Positions 35,448-45,013 of a DNA stretch of 64,000 nt are shown piece by piece. The position numbers and the translations under genes were made by a program. A model generated the notes under the pieces. It did not search any database. It saw only the letters and a program-made list of their open reading frames with translations, and was not told the DNA's origin. Numbering within the stretch: position 1 is the stretch's first letter; each line of letters starts with the position of its first letter. Source of the DNA: DATJFQ01 sp035495555 (lineage in GTDB: Bacteria > Acidobacteriota > Vicinamibacteria > Vicinamibacterales > 2-12-FULL-66-21); NCBI GenBank assembly GCA_035495555.1, contig DATJFQ010000043.1, positions 62,001 through 126,000 of the forward strand, read 5' to 3'.

Positions 35448-38400
35448 CTAAAACGCCTGACCAATCGAGAAATGCAGCGCCGTCCGCGGCTCGAGGTTGC
35501 CGCCGATCACCCTCCGGTCCATCTTGAAGCCGAGATCGATCCGGATCGGACCGATCGGCGACCGGTAGCGCAACCCGAAGCCCGTCGCGCCGCGCAGATC
35601 GGTGAGGTCGAATTCCGACGCCCGGGCGAACACGTTGCCGCCATCGATGAAGAACGCCGCGCCGAGATCACGCCACACCGGCGTCCGCAGCTCGAGGTTC
35701 AGGATCACCAGCGCGCTGCCGCCGATCGGAAACCCTTCAGAACTGATCGTGTTCGGCGCGCCGACGCTGTCGAGCGCGTAACCGCGAATCGTGGTATCGC
35801 CGCCGGCGAAAAACCGCTCGCTCGCGGGCAGGTCGCGAATGACCTCGGTCGTCGTCGTGCCGTCCGCCTCGACCGTCGTCACCACCTGGCGGAACGGGTT
35901 CGCGAGCCCGACGCGCGCCCCGCCGGCCAGCACGAGGTGCGGGCGTCCAAGGTTGCGGTAATAGAAGCCCTCGACCAGTCCTTTGGTGAAGCCGACCTGC
36001 GATCCAAGCGATCGCGCGGCCACCGTCGCGTCGATGCTGACAAGCGTCCCCTTCTGCGGCTCCAGCACGTCGTCTCTGGTGTCGCGCGCGACGGCTCCCG
36101 AGAACTCCGACAGGCGCACCTGTGGGAAGACGCGATCGATCGTGACCTTCTCCTGGTCCGTCAACTGCTCGTCGAAGACGCGCGTGGTGCTGAACGAATA
36201 CTGGACGCTGCCCCGGACGGAGGGCGAAACCCTGTGCAGCAGCTCCGCGTTGAACCCTTTCCGCGCGAAGTTGAACGTCGTCCGCACCCCCTGCTCGATG
36301 GCGGCGGTTCCGGTGAGGTCCCCATATCCGCTGAACGCCTGCGGCTCCCTGTACGTGCCGACGACGCGATACTCGGAGAACCCGAAGGGGTTCGAGCTCT
36401 TGGCGGTGTCGCACCCGCCTTCGACCGGAGTCGCTGTCGCCGTGTCGCACGTGACGCTGTTGGGCCGCAGGCTGAGCCGCGTGTAGAGATTAATAGAACG
36501 ATTCTTGCCGCCGAGATTGCGCCGGCCGATCTCGAAGAACCCGCGCGGCGCAAATTCGTAGACGTCATGGGCCTCCCCTCCCGGTGTCGACGCCCGGAGG
36601 AGACGATCAATCTGCGCGCCGCCGCCGAACCCGATCGTCGTCCGCAGCGCTTCTTCGACGGTCACGACGACGTCATGCGAGCCGGGGGCGCCGTGCGGGA
36701 GCTCGGTAATCTGGACGCGGCGAAACAGCCCGAGGGCAGCGAGCCGGCGCTGACTTTCCACTTTCGCGGAATAGCTGAGGGGCTTGCCGGGCTCGAGGAG
36801 CAGTTCGCGCCGTATCACCTTTGGATCGGTTCGCGTGTTTCCGACGACGAGGATGTGGTCGACAATCGTCTGCGGTCCCTCCTGGATGCCGAAGGTGATA
36901 TCGGCGCGCGTGCCGTCCGCCGAACGTGTGATCCGCGGGGTGACCTGCGCCGACTCGTAGCCGTGGTCCAGATACAGCACGTCGATCGCGTCGCGAGCCG
37001 CGGCGACGTTCGGCGCATAGAACGGCGCACCGGATCGCAGCCGCTGCACGACGGCCAGGATGTCCGCGCTCGACAGGCCTTTGTTGCCCGTTACGGCTAT
37101 CGATCCGACGCGGACCTGCTGCCCTTCTTTGATCGTGATCACCGGCCTGACCACGCCCGGCGCGATTTCGTTCGAGGCGGACGCAACCGCGGCGTCGGGG
37201 AATCCATTCTCCTGATAAAGCGCCTGGACGACGCCGACCGCGGCGTCGAGGTGGCTCACGACGAAGGGATCGCCCATCAGCAACCGCGTTGCCGGCCGAT
37301 CGAGGCGGTCCTTGATCTCGTCCTGCCCGATGCTCTGATTGCCGGTGATCAGCAGTCCGCCGGGCGCGACACGATAGAGCGTGCCGCGGTTGATGTGAAA
37401 CGTGATGATCAGGCGCGAATCTTCCTCGCGGCGATCCGGCGGCGGTACGTTCGCTTTCCAGTACCCGAGATCCCGCAGGTAATCGGTGATGCGGCGCGCC
37501 GAGTCTTCGAGGATGTCCGGGTCGACGGAGCCTTCGCTCTCGATGGGAACGAGACCGGCGAGCTTGTCCTTGGGAAGCTGGTCGCCTTCGTAGCGTACGC
37601 TCACGAGCGGACCTGGATCGATGTGGACGCTGACGGCGACCGACGTGCGGTCGTCGCTGATCGACGGCCGTTCGGTCGCCGTCGCGAGGTAGTACCCGCG
37701 TCGGCGCATCGAGGTCGCGTAGGCTTCCAGTTTCGCCCGCAGCTTCTCGGGGACGTAGAACGAGCCGACGGAGAGGTCGAGGCGATCCAGCACCTGCGGC
37801 TCGGAATCGAGCGGCGTGCCTTCGACGGTGACCTTCGACACGCGCGCGCGGGGCCCCGCGGTCACGTTGAACACCAGCGTCGTGCGATCAGGGTTGTGCG
37901 CGATGATCGGCTGTCCGACGCGAACCACGGCGGACAGGTATCCCTGCTCGCGGTAATACTGTTCGAGCGTCGAGGCCACGTCCGCCGCGCGGCCCACCGA
38001 GGGCGTGGCGCCGAACCGATCCGCCATCCGCCGGCGGAGTGCGGACTCTGACAGGCCGAGGTCGCCGTGGAATTCGACCTCGGAGACCGCGTGAATGGGT
38101 GTCAGGAGGTATTTGAGCGCGACCCCGCCGCCTGGGGCGTGTTCCGCGTCCACGCGCACGTCGTCGAACCGGCCGAGACTGTACAGGTGCGTGATTGTTT
38201 CGCGCACCGCCGCAATCGAGAGCGGCGCGCCGACGGGCGTCGCGATGACGTTCATCAGCGCCTCATCGGAGGTCGGTCTGCCTTCAATCTCGAGCGAGAC
38301 CGACGCCACGCGCTCGCCTACATAAGCGGCGGCAGCGGGCTGCGGGGACGAGGCCGAGGAGGGCGCGGGCTGCTGGCCTGCCGGGGCGGCCGCCTGGAGA

Positions 38401-38474
38401 CTCACCGCCGTGGAGGGCGCGCCTTCCACCGACGGCGCCGTCTGAAGCAGGAGGAAGACGAGAAACGGCACCAT
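35448..38474 (-). CDS. BamA/TamA-family outer-membrane protein (POTRA repeats + barrel)
   Basis: A 1008-residue Omp85 protein. After a signal peptide (MVPFLVFLLLQTAPSVEG) and a Pro/Ala linker come several POTRA-like units (for example RVSKVTVEGTPLDSEPQVLDRLDL, IVDHILVVGNTRTDPKVIRRELLLEPGKPLSY within longer strands). The C-terminal ~400 residues are amphipathic strands of a 16-stranded barrel, with GLRYRSPIGPIRIDLGF near the end and a terminal phenylalanine (SIGQAF), the outer-membrane beta-signal. It follows the TamB-like gene by 4 bases, so it is best viewed as the outer-membrane partner of that protein. Confidence 0.88.
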   Translation of the reverse strand: MVPFLVFLLLQTAPSVEGAPSTAVSLQAAAPAGQQPAPSSASSPQPAAAAYVGERVASVSLEIEGRPTSDEALMNVIATPVGAPLSIAAVRETITHLYSLGRFDDVRVDAEHAPGGGVALKYLLTPIHAVSEVEFHGDLGLSESALRRRMADRFGATPSVGRAADVASTLEQYYREQGYLSAVVRVGQPIIAHNPDRTTLVFNVTAGPRARVSKVTVEGTPLDSEPQVLDRLDLSVGSFYVPEKLRAKLEAYATSMRRRGYYLATATERPSISDDRTSVAVSVHIDPGPLVSVRYEGDQLPKDKLAGLVPIESEGSVDPDILEDSARRITDYLRDLGYWKANVPPPDRREEDSRLIITFHINRGTLYRVAPGGLLITGNQSIGQDEIKDRLDRPATRLLMGDPFVVSHLDAAVGVVQALYQENGFPDAAVASASNEIAPGVVRPVITIKEGQQVRVGSIAVTGNKGLSSADILAVVQRLRSGAPFYAPNVAAARDAIDVLYLDHGYESAQVTPRITRSADGTRADITFGIQEGPQTIVDHILVVGNTRTDPKVIRRELLLEPGKPLSYSAKVESQRRLAALGLFRRVQITELPHGAPGSHDVVVTVEEALRTTIGFGGGAQIDRLLRASTPGGEAHDVYEFAPRGFFEIGRRNLGGKNRSINLYTRLSLRPNSVTCDTATATPVEGGCDTAKSSNPFGFSEYRVVGTYREPQAFSGYGDLTGTAAIEQGVRTTFNFARKGFNAELLHRVSPSVRGSVQYSFSTTRVFDEQLTDQEKVTIDRVFPQVRLSEFSGAVARDTRDDVLEPQKGTLVSIDATVAARSLGSQVGFTKGLVEGFYYRNLGRPHLVLAGGARVGLANPFRQVVTTVEADGTTTTEVIRDLPASERFFAGGDTTIRGYALDSVGAPNTISSEGFPIGGSALVILNLELRTPVWRDLGAAFFIDGGNVFARASEFDLTDLRGATGFGLRYRSPIGPIRIDLGFKMDRRVIGGNLEPRTALHFSIGQAF

Positions 38475-38478
38475 CACG

Positions 38479-41400
38479 TCAGAAGCTTCGACGGACGCGG
38501 AAATCAATGGAGAACGTGCGGTCGCCCGTCTGCGTGAGAATCCAGCCCAGGCGATCCGTCTGATCGTATTCGAGCACGATGATCTGCTCGCGCTGCGTGG
38601 TGCCGAGCGCGCGCGAGAACGTCAGATACGCGCGGTCCGACAGGCGCTTGCCGATGATGAGGCGGGCCGTCGGCGTGAGTGGATCGTTCTGCGTTCCGAG
38701 GCTGGGCGCGAGCTGCACGGTGTTGATCCCGAACGTCTGTTCCACCGCGCGGGTCACCGGCGCCGCCAGCGGACCCGCGAGCACCTGAAGAAGACCGGCG
38801 CGGAGCAACTGCTCTTCGGACTGCGTCACGTCGCGCTGGTTCAGCGCGCGCAATTCCGGGTTCGAGACGTCCGTGGACTGCCCGAAGAGCACCGACAGGA
38901 TGTCGACGGGTGTGAGCGGCGGGTCCGAATTGGCGGAGAAGTTCAGGTGGCCGCCGACCGTGCCGCTGATCGCGAGCGTGATGCGATAGGTTTCGTCGAC
39001 GCTCGGCACGTGTACGCGCGTTTCGGCCTCGACGTCGAAAAATGGTTCGATGGCCGTCGGATTGTAGAAGTCCACCGTGCCGCGCGTGACGACGAAGCGG
39101 TTGCCCTCGAAGAAGACCTCGCCGCGTTCGATGTCGGCGCGGCCGAAGAGCTGCGGCTTGTCGTAGGTACCGCTCAGCGTCAGGTTCGCGCTGGCGGTGA
39201 TCTGCGCGAGCGCGCTCTTGATGACGAGGCTTCCGGACGGCGCATTGACCTGGATGTCGTACCGCAGCGGGATCGTGGGCGCCGTGCTCACGGGCCGGGG
39301 CAGGGTCGTCGAGGAGCCGCTCGCCAGGCTCAGGATGTCCGACGTCGGGTCGAACTTGCTTTCGTACAACCCGTTGCGAACGGTGACGGTGCCGCTGAGC
39401 ACCGGCGCGCTGAGCGGCCCATGCAGCGCGAGCGCCGCGTCGACGGTCGACCGGAATCCTTCCGGATAGCGCAGGTTCATCCCCTCGCCGTTTGCGGTGA
39501 GATCGAAATTGCCGAGGGTGAACCCCTGCATGCCAATCCGGCCGCCGAACTGGACGCGGCCGCCGCCCAGTTCGGCGGTCGCGCTGTCGACGCGTATACC
39601 CTGCGCGTCGAACGACAGATGGCCGTTGATGTTCTGGAGGCTGTGCGGCAGCGCCGTGTACCGGATACGGCCGTCCGAAATGTTCGCCTCCCCCGCAAAC
39701 ACCGGCGCATCCAACGGCCCCTGGATGGACGCTTTGAGCGACGCATTGCCCGAACTCCGCAGCTCACGGAAAAAACCCTGCAGGATGCTGAGGTTCGCGT
39801 CGCCCGATGCGGTCAGCGCGATCCGGTTGTCGTGCAATCCGATTTCGCCGTCCAGCGTGAGCGACGTGCCCTCGCCCGCCAGCGTGAACTGCTGCACCTC
39901 GACACGATGCCGGTCGAGCGCCAGCTTCAGCGGGCCGGCGTTGTGCAGCGAGTAGTCGAACAGCTTGAGATCCAGATTGTTGACGGTCGTGTCGACGATC
40001 AGATGATCGATGTCGGACAGCTCCCCTGTCACGTGAATCGTGCCGCCGGCGACGGCGGTCGTGAACGGCGACAGCCGCGGCTCGAAAAACCGGAGGTACG
40101 GATCGAGCGACGTATCGGAGAAGTTCAGCGTCAGGTCGGTATCCATCTCGGGAGTCAGCGCCACGCGCCCCGCACCGGTGACGGACAGCCGCGGCGACTC
40201 CGCATCCATCTCCATCGTCAGCATCTCGTTGCGCATGGAGAGCCGGCCCCGCACCTGGCCGATGCCTTCATCTCCGGCAAAGAGATCCGCGATCTGGATG
40301 CGTACGTCGTATCGCGGGCTGTCGAACGTGCCCGCGCCCGTCGCCGAAAATTCCAGACGACCCGACAGCGGCGCGCGCGGGAACGAGAGGGTCGCGAGCG
40401 ACTCCACCGGAATGTGCTGCCCGTTGGCGTCGAAGCTGTAGGTGCCGTCCCATCCGACGAACGCCGCGCCGGTCACCCTCCCGGTGCTTTTCGAGATGAC
40501 GATGTTGTCGAGGCGGACGCCGGGGGTGCCCGTGCTCTCGAACCGCAGATCCGAGGTCGCCGTGTCGAACGACTCGCCGTAGGCAACGCCCTTGTCGATC
40601 TGCAATCGTCCGTAGCCGGCGGGCATCGTATAAGCGCCGGTCAGGCGGTACTCGCCGGACGCGAGGCCCTCGACGGGATAGTCGTCGAGATCGAAGGCAT
40701 GCCGCAGATCGACGAGCGGTCGATTGACCATCCGGACCGTTGCGTTGATTTCCTCGCCGTGATCCTTCCGCGGATAGCCCAGCGAGAACTTTCCATCGGC
40801 ACTGATCTCCGAATTCCCGGAACGGATGCTGCTCTTCGAGATGAAGACGTAACTGTTCTGAATGATCAGATCGGCCGCGCTCCTGCCCCACAGGACGTCC
40901 CACGCGCGCATGCGTTCGCCGTCGAAGTGGCCTTCGATGCGCGGCTCGGAAAACGCCCCGGTCATCAACCCGTCGAACGTGCCGCGCCCGCCAATGGGGA
41001 TGGCGCCCGTCGGCGTCCCGAACGCCGTCATGATCCCGGCGAGTACTCGATCGCTCTCCTGCCAGTCCAGGCTCGTCACGTGGAATGGCATCGTCGAGTG
41101 CTGGCCCCACGCTGTGCGTCCGGTGAACGCGACGAACGTTTCGTCGGTGGCGGCCCAGCTGCCCTCACCCACCTGAACGCCGCTCGGGTCGATTGCGTAG
41201 TCGATCCGGCCCGCGACCGGCGCGTGACCGATTTCGAGATGCGAGTTGAACGGTCCCTGTAATGGCGGCAGGGGGTCGACGCGCGCAATTTGTGTGGATT
41301 CGATCTCGCGCGTCATCGGTGTCGTGCCCGGCGGCATCGCGGCGGCGATCTGTCCCGTCCCGCGCTTGTCGCTCCATTTACCGAGGGGCCATTCGAGGTG

Positions 41401-42630
41401 GTTTTTTCCTGAGGCTCGTCCAGCCAGACGGATTCCCTGCAATTCGAGGAAGTCCGTGAGGCGCGTGAGATCGACGTCGGTGTACTGCGTGTCCCAGGCC
41501 GCGATCGTCGGGCGGTGCTGTCCGAGCGGCGCCAGCCTGTAGCTGAATCGCGCGCGGCCGCCATACAGACCCGAGCTGACGTCGGTGACCTCGAACCGGT
41601 CCGGCACCCACAAGACGTGGCCTTTCACGCCGGGAAAGCGCCACGCGTTCACGCCCGCTTCCGGACTCGTGAATGTCCCCTTCAGCTCGCGCCCTCCCTT
41701 GAAGATGTGGAACGTGCCGTCGAACTCCCCGTACCCCGACGTGGTGAAGTTCATGTCCTTGAAGAAAATTCGTTTCTGCGTCGGGAAATCGATGTGCGAC
41801 TTGACCTTGTAGAGCATTTCCGGCCAGCGGGAGAAATCGACGGCGCCGGTGACCGCGGTGCTGGCGCCGGTGCTCTGCAGGTTGATGGCATCGAGGATGA
41901 TGCGCGTGCCGTCGATCTTGAACCGCGTCTGCATGTCCGCACGGAACGGTTCGTAGGACTGGATCGCGACCGCGCCCTTACTGAACTGCGCCGTTCCATG
42001 GTACGTGTCGAGGCCTTTGAAGACGTTCACCGTCAGATTCGGACACACGACGCTCCAGGGGGTGCCGTGGTCCTCGTACGTGAACTGCCCCCGCCTGGCG
42101 ATGACGGACTGGACCGTCGTCGTGAAACGCTTCGGTCCTGGCGGTTTGGATTTGTCCCGGGGCGGCCCGCCGAATCTCGGGAAGTTGTGGCGGCCGTCGG
42201 GAAACGTCTCGACGAGCATGTTCCAGTCGCTCATGTCGACATCGGAGACGATCAGTTCGCCGCTGAAGACGCTCCACCACGGCAGGTTGACGTAGATCCG
42301 CTTCGCCGTCAGAAACGGGCGGTCGCCAGGCCGCAGACCATCGATGGTGACGTTGTCGAGTTCGAACGTGCCGCTCAGGAGGAGCACCTTGAGCGTGCCG
42401 ATGTGCATCGGCCGATCAATGTATTTCGACGCGGCGGTTTCGGCGCGCTTCTTGAGCGACGGCCCGAGGTCGATCGTGAGGGTCGCGACGACGATCGCGG
42501 CGAGGACCGCGATGAGAACGGCAACCACGCGCAGCACGGGATGCGTGCGGCGCGTCCGCGGCGCGGGGACTGGTGCCGGCGTGTCGTCTGCCGCCGGCTG
42601 CTCCGGTGGATTGGGATTCTCTTCGAGCAA
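38479..42630 (-). CDS. TamB-like translocation/assembly protein (AsmA/DUF490, bridge-like lipid transport family)
   Basis: A 1383-residue protein anchored by one TM segment (about 31-52: VLRVVAVLIAVLAAIVVATL). The rest is a long series of beta strands typical of repeating beta-groove domains. N-terminal AsmA-like features: IGTLKVLLLSGTFELDNVTIDGL. The final ~250 residues match the TamB DUF490 domain (FVVTRGTVDFYNPTAIEPFFDVEAE, split here into two stretches, then VDILSVLFGQ) and end in Phe. Such proteins span the periplasm and move lipids or assist outer-membrane assembly with an Omp85 partner; the BamA/TamA-like gene follows by 4 bases. A TTG start is used; the gene lies 43 bases after the BCCP stop. 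Confidence 0.85.
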   Translation of the reverse strand: MLEENPNPPEQPAADDTPAPVPAPRTRRTHPVLRVVAVLIAVLAAIVVATLTIDLGPSLKKRAETAASKYIDRPMHIGTLKVLLLSGTFELDNVTIDGLRPGDRPFLTAKRIYVNLPWWSVFSGELIVSDVDMSDWNMLVETFPDGRHNFPRFGGPPRDKSKPPGPKRFTTTVQSVIARRGQFTYEDHGTPWSVVCPNLTVNVFKGLDTYHGTAQFSKGAVAIQSYEPFRADMQTRFKIDGTRIILDAINLQSTGASTAVTGAVDFSRWPEMLYKVKSHIDFPTQKRIFFKDMNFTTSGYGEFDGTFHIFKGGRELKGTFTSPEAGVNAWRFPGVKGHVLWVPDRFEVTDVSSGLYGGRARFSYRLAPLGQHRPTIAAWDTQYTDVDLTRLTDFLELQGIRLAGRASGKNHLEWPLGKWSDKRGTGQIAAAMPPGTTPMTREIESTQIARVDPLPPLQGPFNSHLEIGHAPVAGRIDYAIDPSGVQVGEGSWAATDETFVAFTGRTAWGQHSTMPFHVTSLDWQESDRVLAGIMTAFGTPTGAIPIGGRGTFDGLMTGAFSEPRIEGHFDGERMRAWDVLWGRSAADLIIQNSYVFISKSSIRSGNSEISADGKFSLGYPRKDHGEEINATVRMVNRPLVDLRHAFDLDDYPVEGLASGEYRLTGAYTMPAGYGRLQIDKGVAYGESFDTATSDLRFESTGTPGVRLDNIVISKSTGRVTGAAFVGWDGTYSFDANGQHIPVESLATLSFPRAPLSGRLEFSATGAGTFDSPRYDVRIQIADLFAGDEGIGQVRGRLSMRNEMLTMEMDAESPRLSVTGAGRVALTPEMDTDLTLNFSDTSLDPYLRFFEPRLSPFTTAVAGGTIHVTGELSDIDHLIVDTTVNNLDLKLFDYSLHNAGPLKLALDRHRVEVQQFTLAGEGTSLTLDGEIGLHDNRIALTASGDANLSILQGFFRELRSSGNASLKASIQGPLDAPVFAGEANISDGRIRYTALPHSLQNINGHLSFDAQGIRVDSATAELGGGRVQFGGRIGMQGFTLGNFDLTANGEGMNLRYPEGFRSTVDAALALHGPLSAPVLSGTVTVRNGLYESKFDPTSDILSLASGSSTTLPRPVSTAPTIPLRYDIQVNAPSGSLVIKSALAQITASANLTLSGTYDKPQLFGRADIERGEVFFEGNRFVVTRGTVDFYNPTAIEPFFDVEAETRVHVPSVDETYRITLAISGTVGGHLNFSANSDPPLTPVDILSVLFGQSTDVSNPELRALNQRDVTQSEEQLLRAGLLQVLAGPLAAPVTRAVEQTFGINTVQLAPSLGTQNDPLTPTARLIIGKRLSDRAYLTFSRALGTTQREQIIVLEYDQTDRLGWILTQTGDRTFSIDFRVRRSF

Positions 42631-42673
42631 ACGGGTGGCGGCTCGCGCCGCTCGTCACCGATAGGGGCTTTCG

Positions 42674-43189
42674 TTATTCAATGACCACGAGCACGCGGCC
42701 CGCTTCGACGGACGTTCCGGCCGAGGCCGCCACCTCGCGAATTCGTCCGGCGACCGGCGACCGCAGCTCGTTCTCCATCTTCATCGCTTCGATTACGACC
42801 ACCGGCTGGCGCGCTTCGACCTCGTCCCCTTCGCTGACGAGCACGCGCACGACCCGCCCGGGCATCGGCGCGACGATTTTCTGCTCGCCCTTGGCCCGGC
42901 CACCGGCGCCGTCGGTGGAGGCGTGCCGGCGTCCGTTCAGCGTCACCGGCACGCTGATGCCCTCCCACACGGCCAGCCGCTCGCCGGCGCTCGCGGCCGG
43001 CGCCAACTGCACCGTGCCGCTCAGGTGCCCGTCCTCAGGAAAGAGCAGCGACAACCCGAACTGGCCCACCCGCTCGACGTCGACCATGGTTGATGCGCCG
43101 TCCACGGTGACTTTGAACCATCCCTGCGGGAGGCGCTCGACCGCGACAATCCTGCGCCGGCCGTTCACGTCGACTTCGAACGTGCTCAC
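42674..43189 (-). CDS. Biotin carboxyl carrier protein of an acyl-CoA carboxylase
   Basis: A 171-residue carrier. The C-terminal ~75 residues form the biotinyl domain with IEAMKMEN, biotin on K137. The N-terminal ~90 residues (FEVDVNGRRRIVAVERLP, VPVTLNGRRH) match the BT-like domain found in PccA-type alpha subunits, here encoded as a separate protein. It starts with GTG directly after the biotin carboxylase stop (TGAGTG), so the two are co-translated. Role: shuttles CO2 between carboxylase and carboxyltransferase. Confidence 0.88.
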   Translation of the reverse strand: MSTFEVDVNGRRRIVAVERLPQGWFKVTVDGASTMVDVERVGQFGLSLLFPEDGHLSGTVQLAPAASAGERLAVWEGISVPVTLNGRRHASTDGAGGRAKGEQKIVAPMPGRVVRVLVSEGDEVEARQPVVVIEAMKMENELRSPVAGRIREVAASAGTSVEAGRVLVVIE

Positions 43190-44704
43190 TCAGCCACCAA
43201 GCGCTTCCCGCCTGGCGGCCGTCTTCCATGCATTTGCCGGCTGGCTTCCCGATGCCTGGCCGGGCGAAGAGGCCGACTTCAACCATGCGTCGAGCCCCGC
43301 CGCGATCGCAATCCGCTGCTCTTCAGGCTCGCTCAACGCGGAGAACGACTCATCTCTATCGGCGAGCACGTGATCGAGATACGTCGTGTCGAAGCGCCCG
43401 TCGATGAAGTCCTGCTGTCCCATGAGCCAGCGGAAGAACGGGATCGTCGTCTTGATGCCGAGCACCTCGTATTCGGCGAGCGCGCGGTTCATGCGTGCGA
43501 TTGCGGCGGGTCTGTTGCCGGCCCACGCGACGAGCTTTGCGATCATCGAATCGTAGAACACGGGGACGGTGAAGCCTTCCGTCACTCCGGAATCGTCGCG
43601 GACCCCGGGGCCGCTCGCGGGGCGGATGCCGCGGACCAGGCCCGGTGACGGCATGAAGCCGAGGTCAGGATCTTCGGCATAGATGCGGCACTCGATCGCG
43701 TGGCCGCGCGGCGTCAACGCGTGCGCGGGATCCAGCGTGAGCTTCTCACCGCGCGCGATCCGGATTTGCCAGTGGACGAGATCCTCGCTCGTGACCATTT
43801 CGGTGACCGGATGCTCGACCTGCAGCCGCGTGTTCATCTCGAGGAAGTAGAACGAGCCGTCCTGGTCCAGGAGGAATTCGATCGTGCCCGCGTTGGTATA
43901 CCCGACGGCCGATGCGACGCGGGCGGCCGCGGAGGCGATGCGCTCACGCAGCGCGGGCGTCACCGCGAGCGACGGTGATTCTTCGACGACCTTCTGGTGG
44001 CGGCGCTGGATCGAGCACTCACGCTCGACGAACGGAACCACGGTGCCGTGATGATCGCCAAGCAACTGGATCTCGATGTGCCGCGGATGCAGGAGACGCC
44101 GCTCGAAGTAGACGGCGGTGTTGCCGAAGGAGGATCCAGCCTCGGACCTCGCCGTGCGGACCGCGGCCAGCAGGTCGGGCGCGGAGCGGACCTCGCGCAT
44201 CCCCTTTCCGCCGCCGCCCGCGACGGCTTTCACCATCAGCGGATACCCGATCCGGCCGCCCTCACGCAGGATCTCGTCGTCCGTTGCGTGCTGACCGAGC
44301 GGCGCGTCGGTGCCGGGGACCACGGGAACCCCCGCGGCGATGGCGACTTCGCGCGCACCGGTCTTGCTGCCCATGCGCTCGATGGCCTTCGGCGTCGGGC
44401 CGATGAACGTCAGCCCCGCATCGGCGCACGCCTGCGCGAACACGGCGTTCTCCGCGAGAAAGCCATAGCCGGGATGGACGGCGTCCGCCCCGGTGGCTTT
44501 CGCAGCCTCGATCATTCGATCGATACGCAGATAACTTTCGACGGCGGGACTCGGACCGACGTGGACAGCCTGATCAGCGTCGCGGACGTGGCGCGCCGCG
44601 CGATCGCAGTCGGAATAGACGGCAACGGTTGGAATGCCCAGTTCGCGGCACGCGCGGATCACACGGACGGCGATCTCGCCGCGGTTCGCGATCAGGAGTT
44701 TCAC
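43190..44704 (-). CDS. Biotin carboxylase subunit of acetyl/propionyl-CoA carboxylase
   Basis: A 504-residue biotin carboxylase. Begins MKLLIANRGEIAVRVIRACRE; has DAVHPGYGFLAEN, the glycine-rich ATP-grasp loop VAGGGGKGMREV, and MNTRLQVEHPVTE with the catalytic Glu/Arg/His group. The C-terminal segment (DEIVISLH-free here) is slightly longer than AccC and ends in a Gly/Ser linker, as in PccA proteins whose biotin domain has been split off; that domain follows immediately as a separate gene. ATP- and HCO3-dependent carboxylation of biotin. The GTG start is 6 bases after TAGAAT. Confidence 0.92.
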   Translation of the reverse strand: MKLLIANRGEIAVRVIRACRELGIPTVAVYSDCDRAARHVRDADQAVHVGPSPAVESYLRIDRMIEAAKATGADAVHPGYGFLAENAVFAQACADAGLTFIGPTPKAIERMGSKTGAREVAIAAGVPVVPGTDAPLGQHATDDEILREGGRIGYPLMVKAVAGGGGKGMREVRSAPDLLAAVRTARSEAGSSFGNTAVYFERRLLHPRHIEIQLLGDHHGTVVPFVERECSIQRRHQKVVEESPSLAVTPALRERIASAAARVASAVGYTNAGTIEFLLDQDGSFYFLEMNTRLQVEHPVTEMVTSEDLVHWQIRIARGEKLTLDPAHALTPRGHAIECRIYAEDPDLGFMPSPGLVRGIRPASGPGVRDDSGVTEGFTVPVFYDSMIAKLVAWAGNRPAAIARMNRALAEYEVLGIKTTIPFFRWLMGQQDFIDGRFDTTYLDHVLADRDESFSALSEPEEQRIAIAAGLDAWLKSASSPGQASGSQPANAWKTAARREALGG

Positions 44705-44710
44705 CGGTAC

Positions 44711-44716
44711 ATTCTA
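44711..44716 (-). promoter_or_regulatory. -10-like box TAGAAT before the biotin carboxylase gene
   Basis: TAGAAT ends 6 bases before the GTG at 44704 with no Shine-Dalgarno between, indicating a leaderless start independent of the upstream carboxyltransferase gene. The box is flanked by CCGGTAGAATGTACCGG-like symmetry (CCGG TA / TA CCGG), which could also be a regulator site. Confidence 0.5.
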
Positions 44717-44785
44717 CCGGTTCGGGGATCGGGGTTGGCGGGCGCAAGACGACGGTTCCCCGGCGGGGCGCGACTGAACCCAAGC

Positions 44786-44882
44786 GGGGTCAGACCCCGG
44801 ACGTTCGTTTACACACTTCCGGGGGTCAGACCCCGGTCGGCGGGCAAACGGGGTCAGACCCCGGACGCTCGATTACACACTT
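44786..44882. repeat. Three GGGGTCAGACCCC palindromes in a 33-bp direct repeat
   Basis: Exact copies of the 13-base palindrome are at 44786-44798, 44822-44834 and 44850-44862. The first and third are each followed by GGACGyTCGwTTACACACTT, so 44786-44818 and 44850-44882 form a direct repeat of 33 bases with two differences. A related palindrome GGGGTCTGACCCC occurs twice in the kinase gene at 57678 and 57717. This and array H11 occupy most of the 309-base gap 44705-45013. Confidence 0.8.
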
Positions 44883-44958
44883 AACCGAACGCACGCGAGC
44901 AGCGCCGCGTTCGCACAGGCAGAGAATCCAGCGCGCCCCGGCGTGCTCAGCGCGCGAG

Positions 44959-45007
44959 AGCACCAAGCACCAAGCACCAAGCACCGAGCACCGAGCACCG
45001 AGCGCCC
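44959..45007. repeat. Heptamer array H11 (AGCACCA/AGCACCG), seven units
   Basis: AGCACCA three times, AGCACCG three times, AGCGCCC, all in register. It ends 6 bases before the complement of the carboxyltransferase stop at 45014. The sharp change from A- to G-ending units suggests that a block of three was duplicated. Confidence 0.85.
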
Positions 45008-45013
45008 CGCTCG

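Noticed and set aside
44959..45007. CRISPR-like array (regular repeats)
   Set aside because: Units are 7 bases with no spacers, and no cas genes are in the window.
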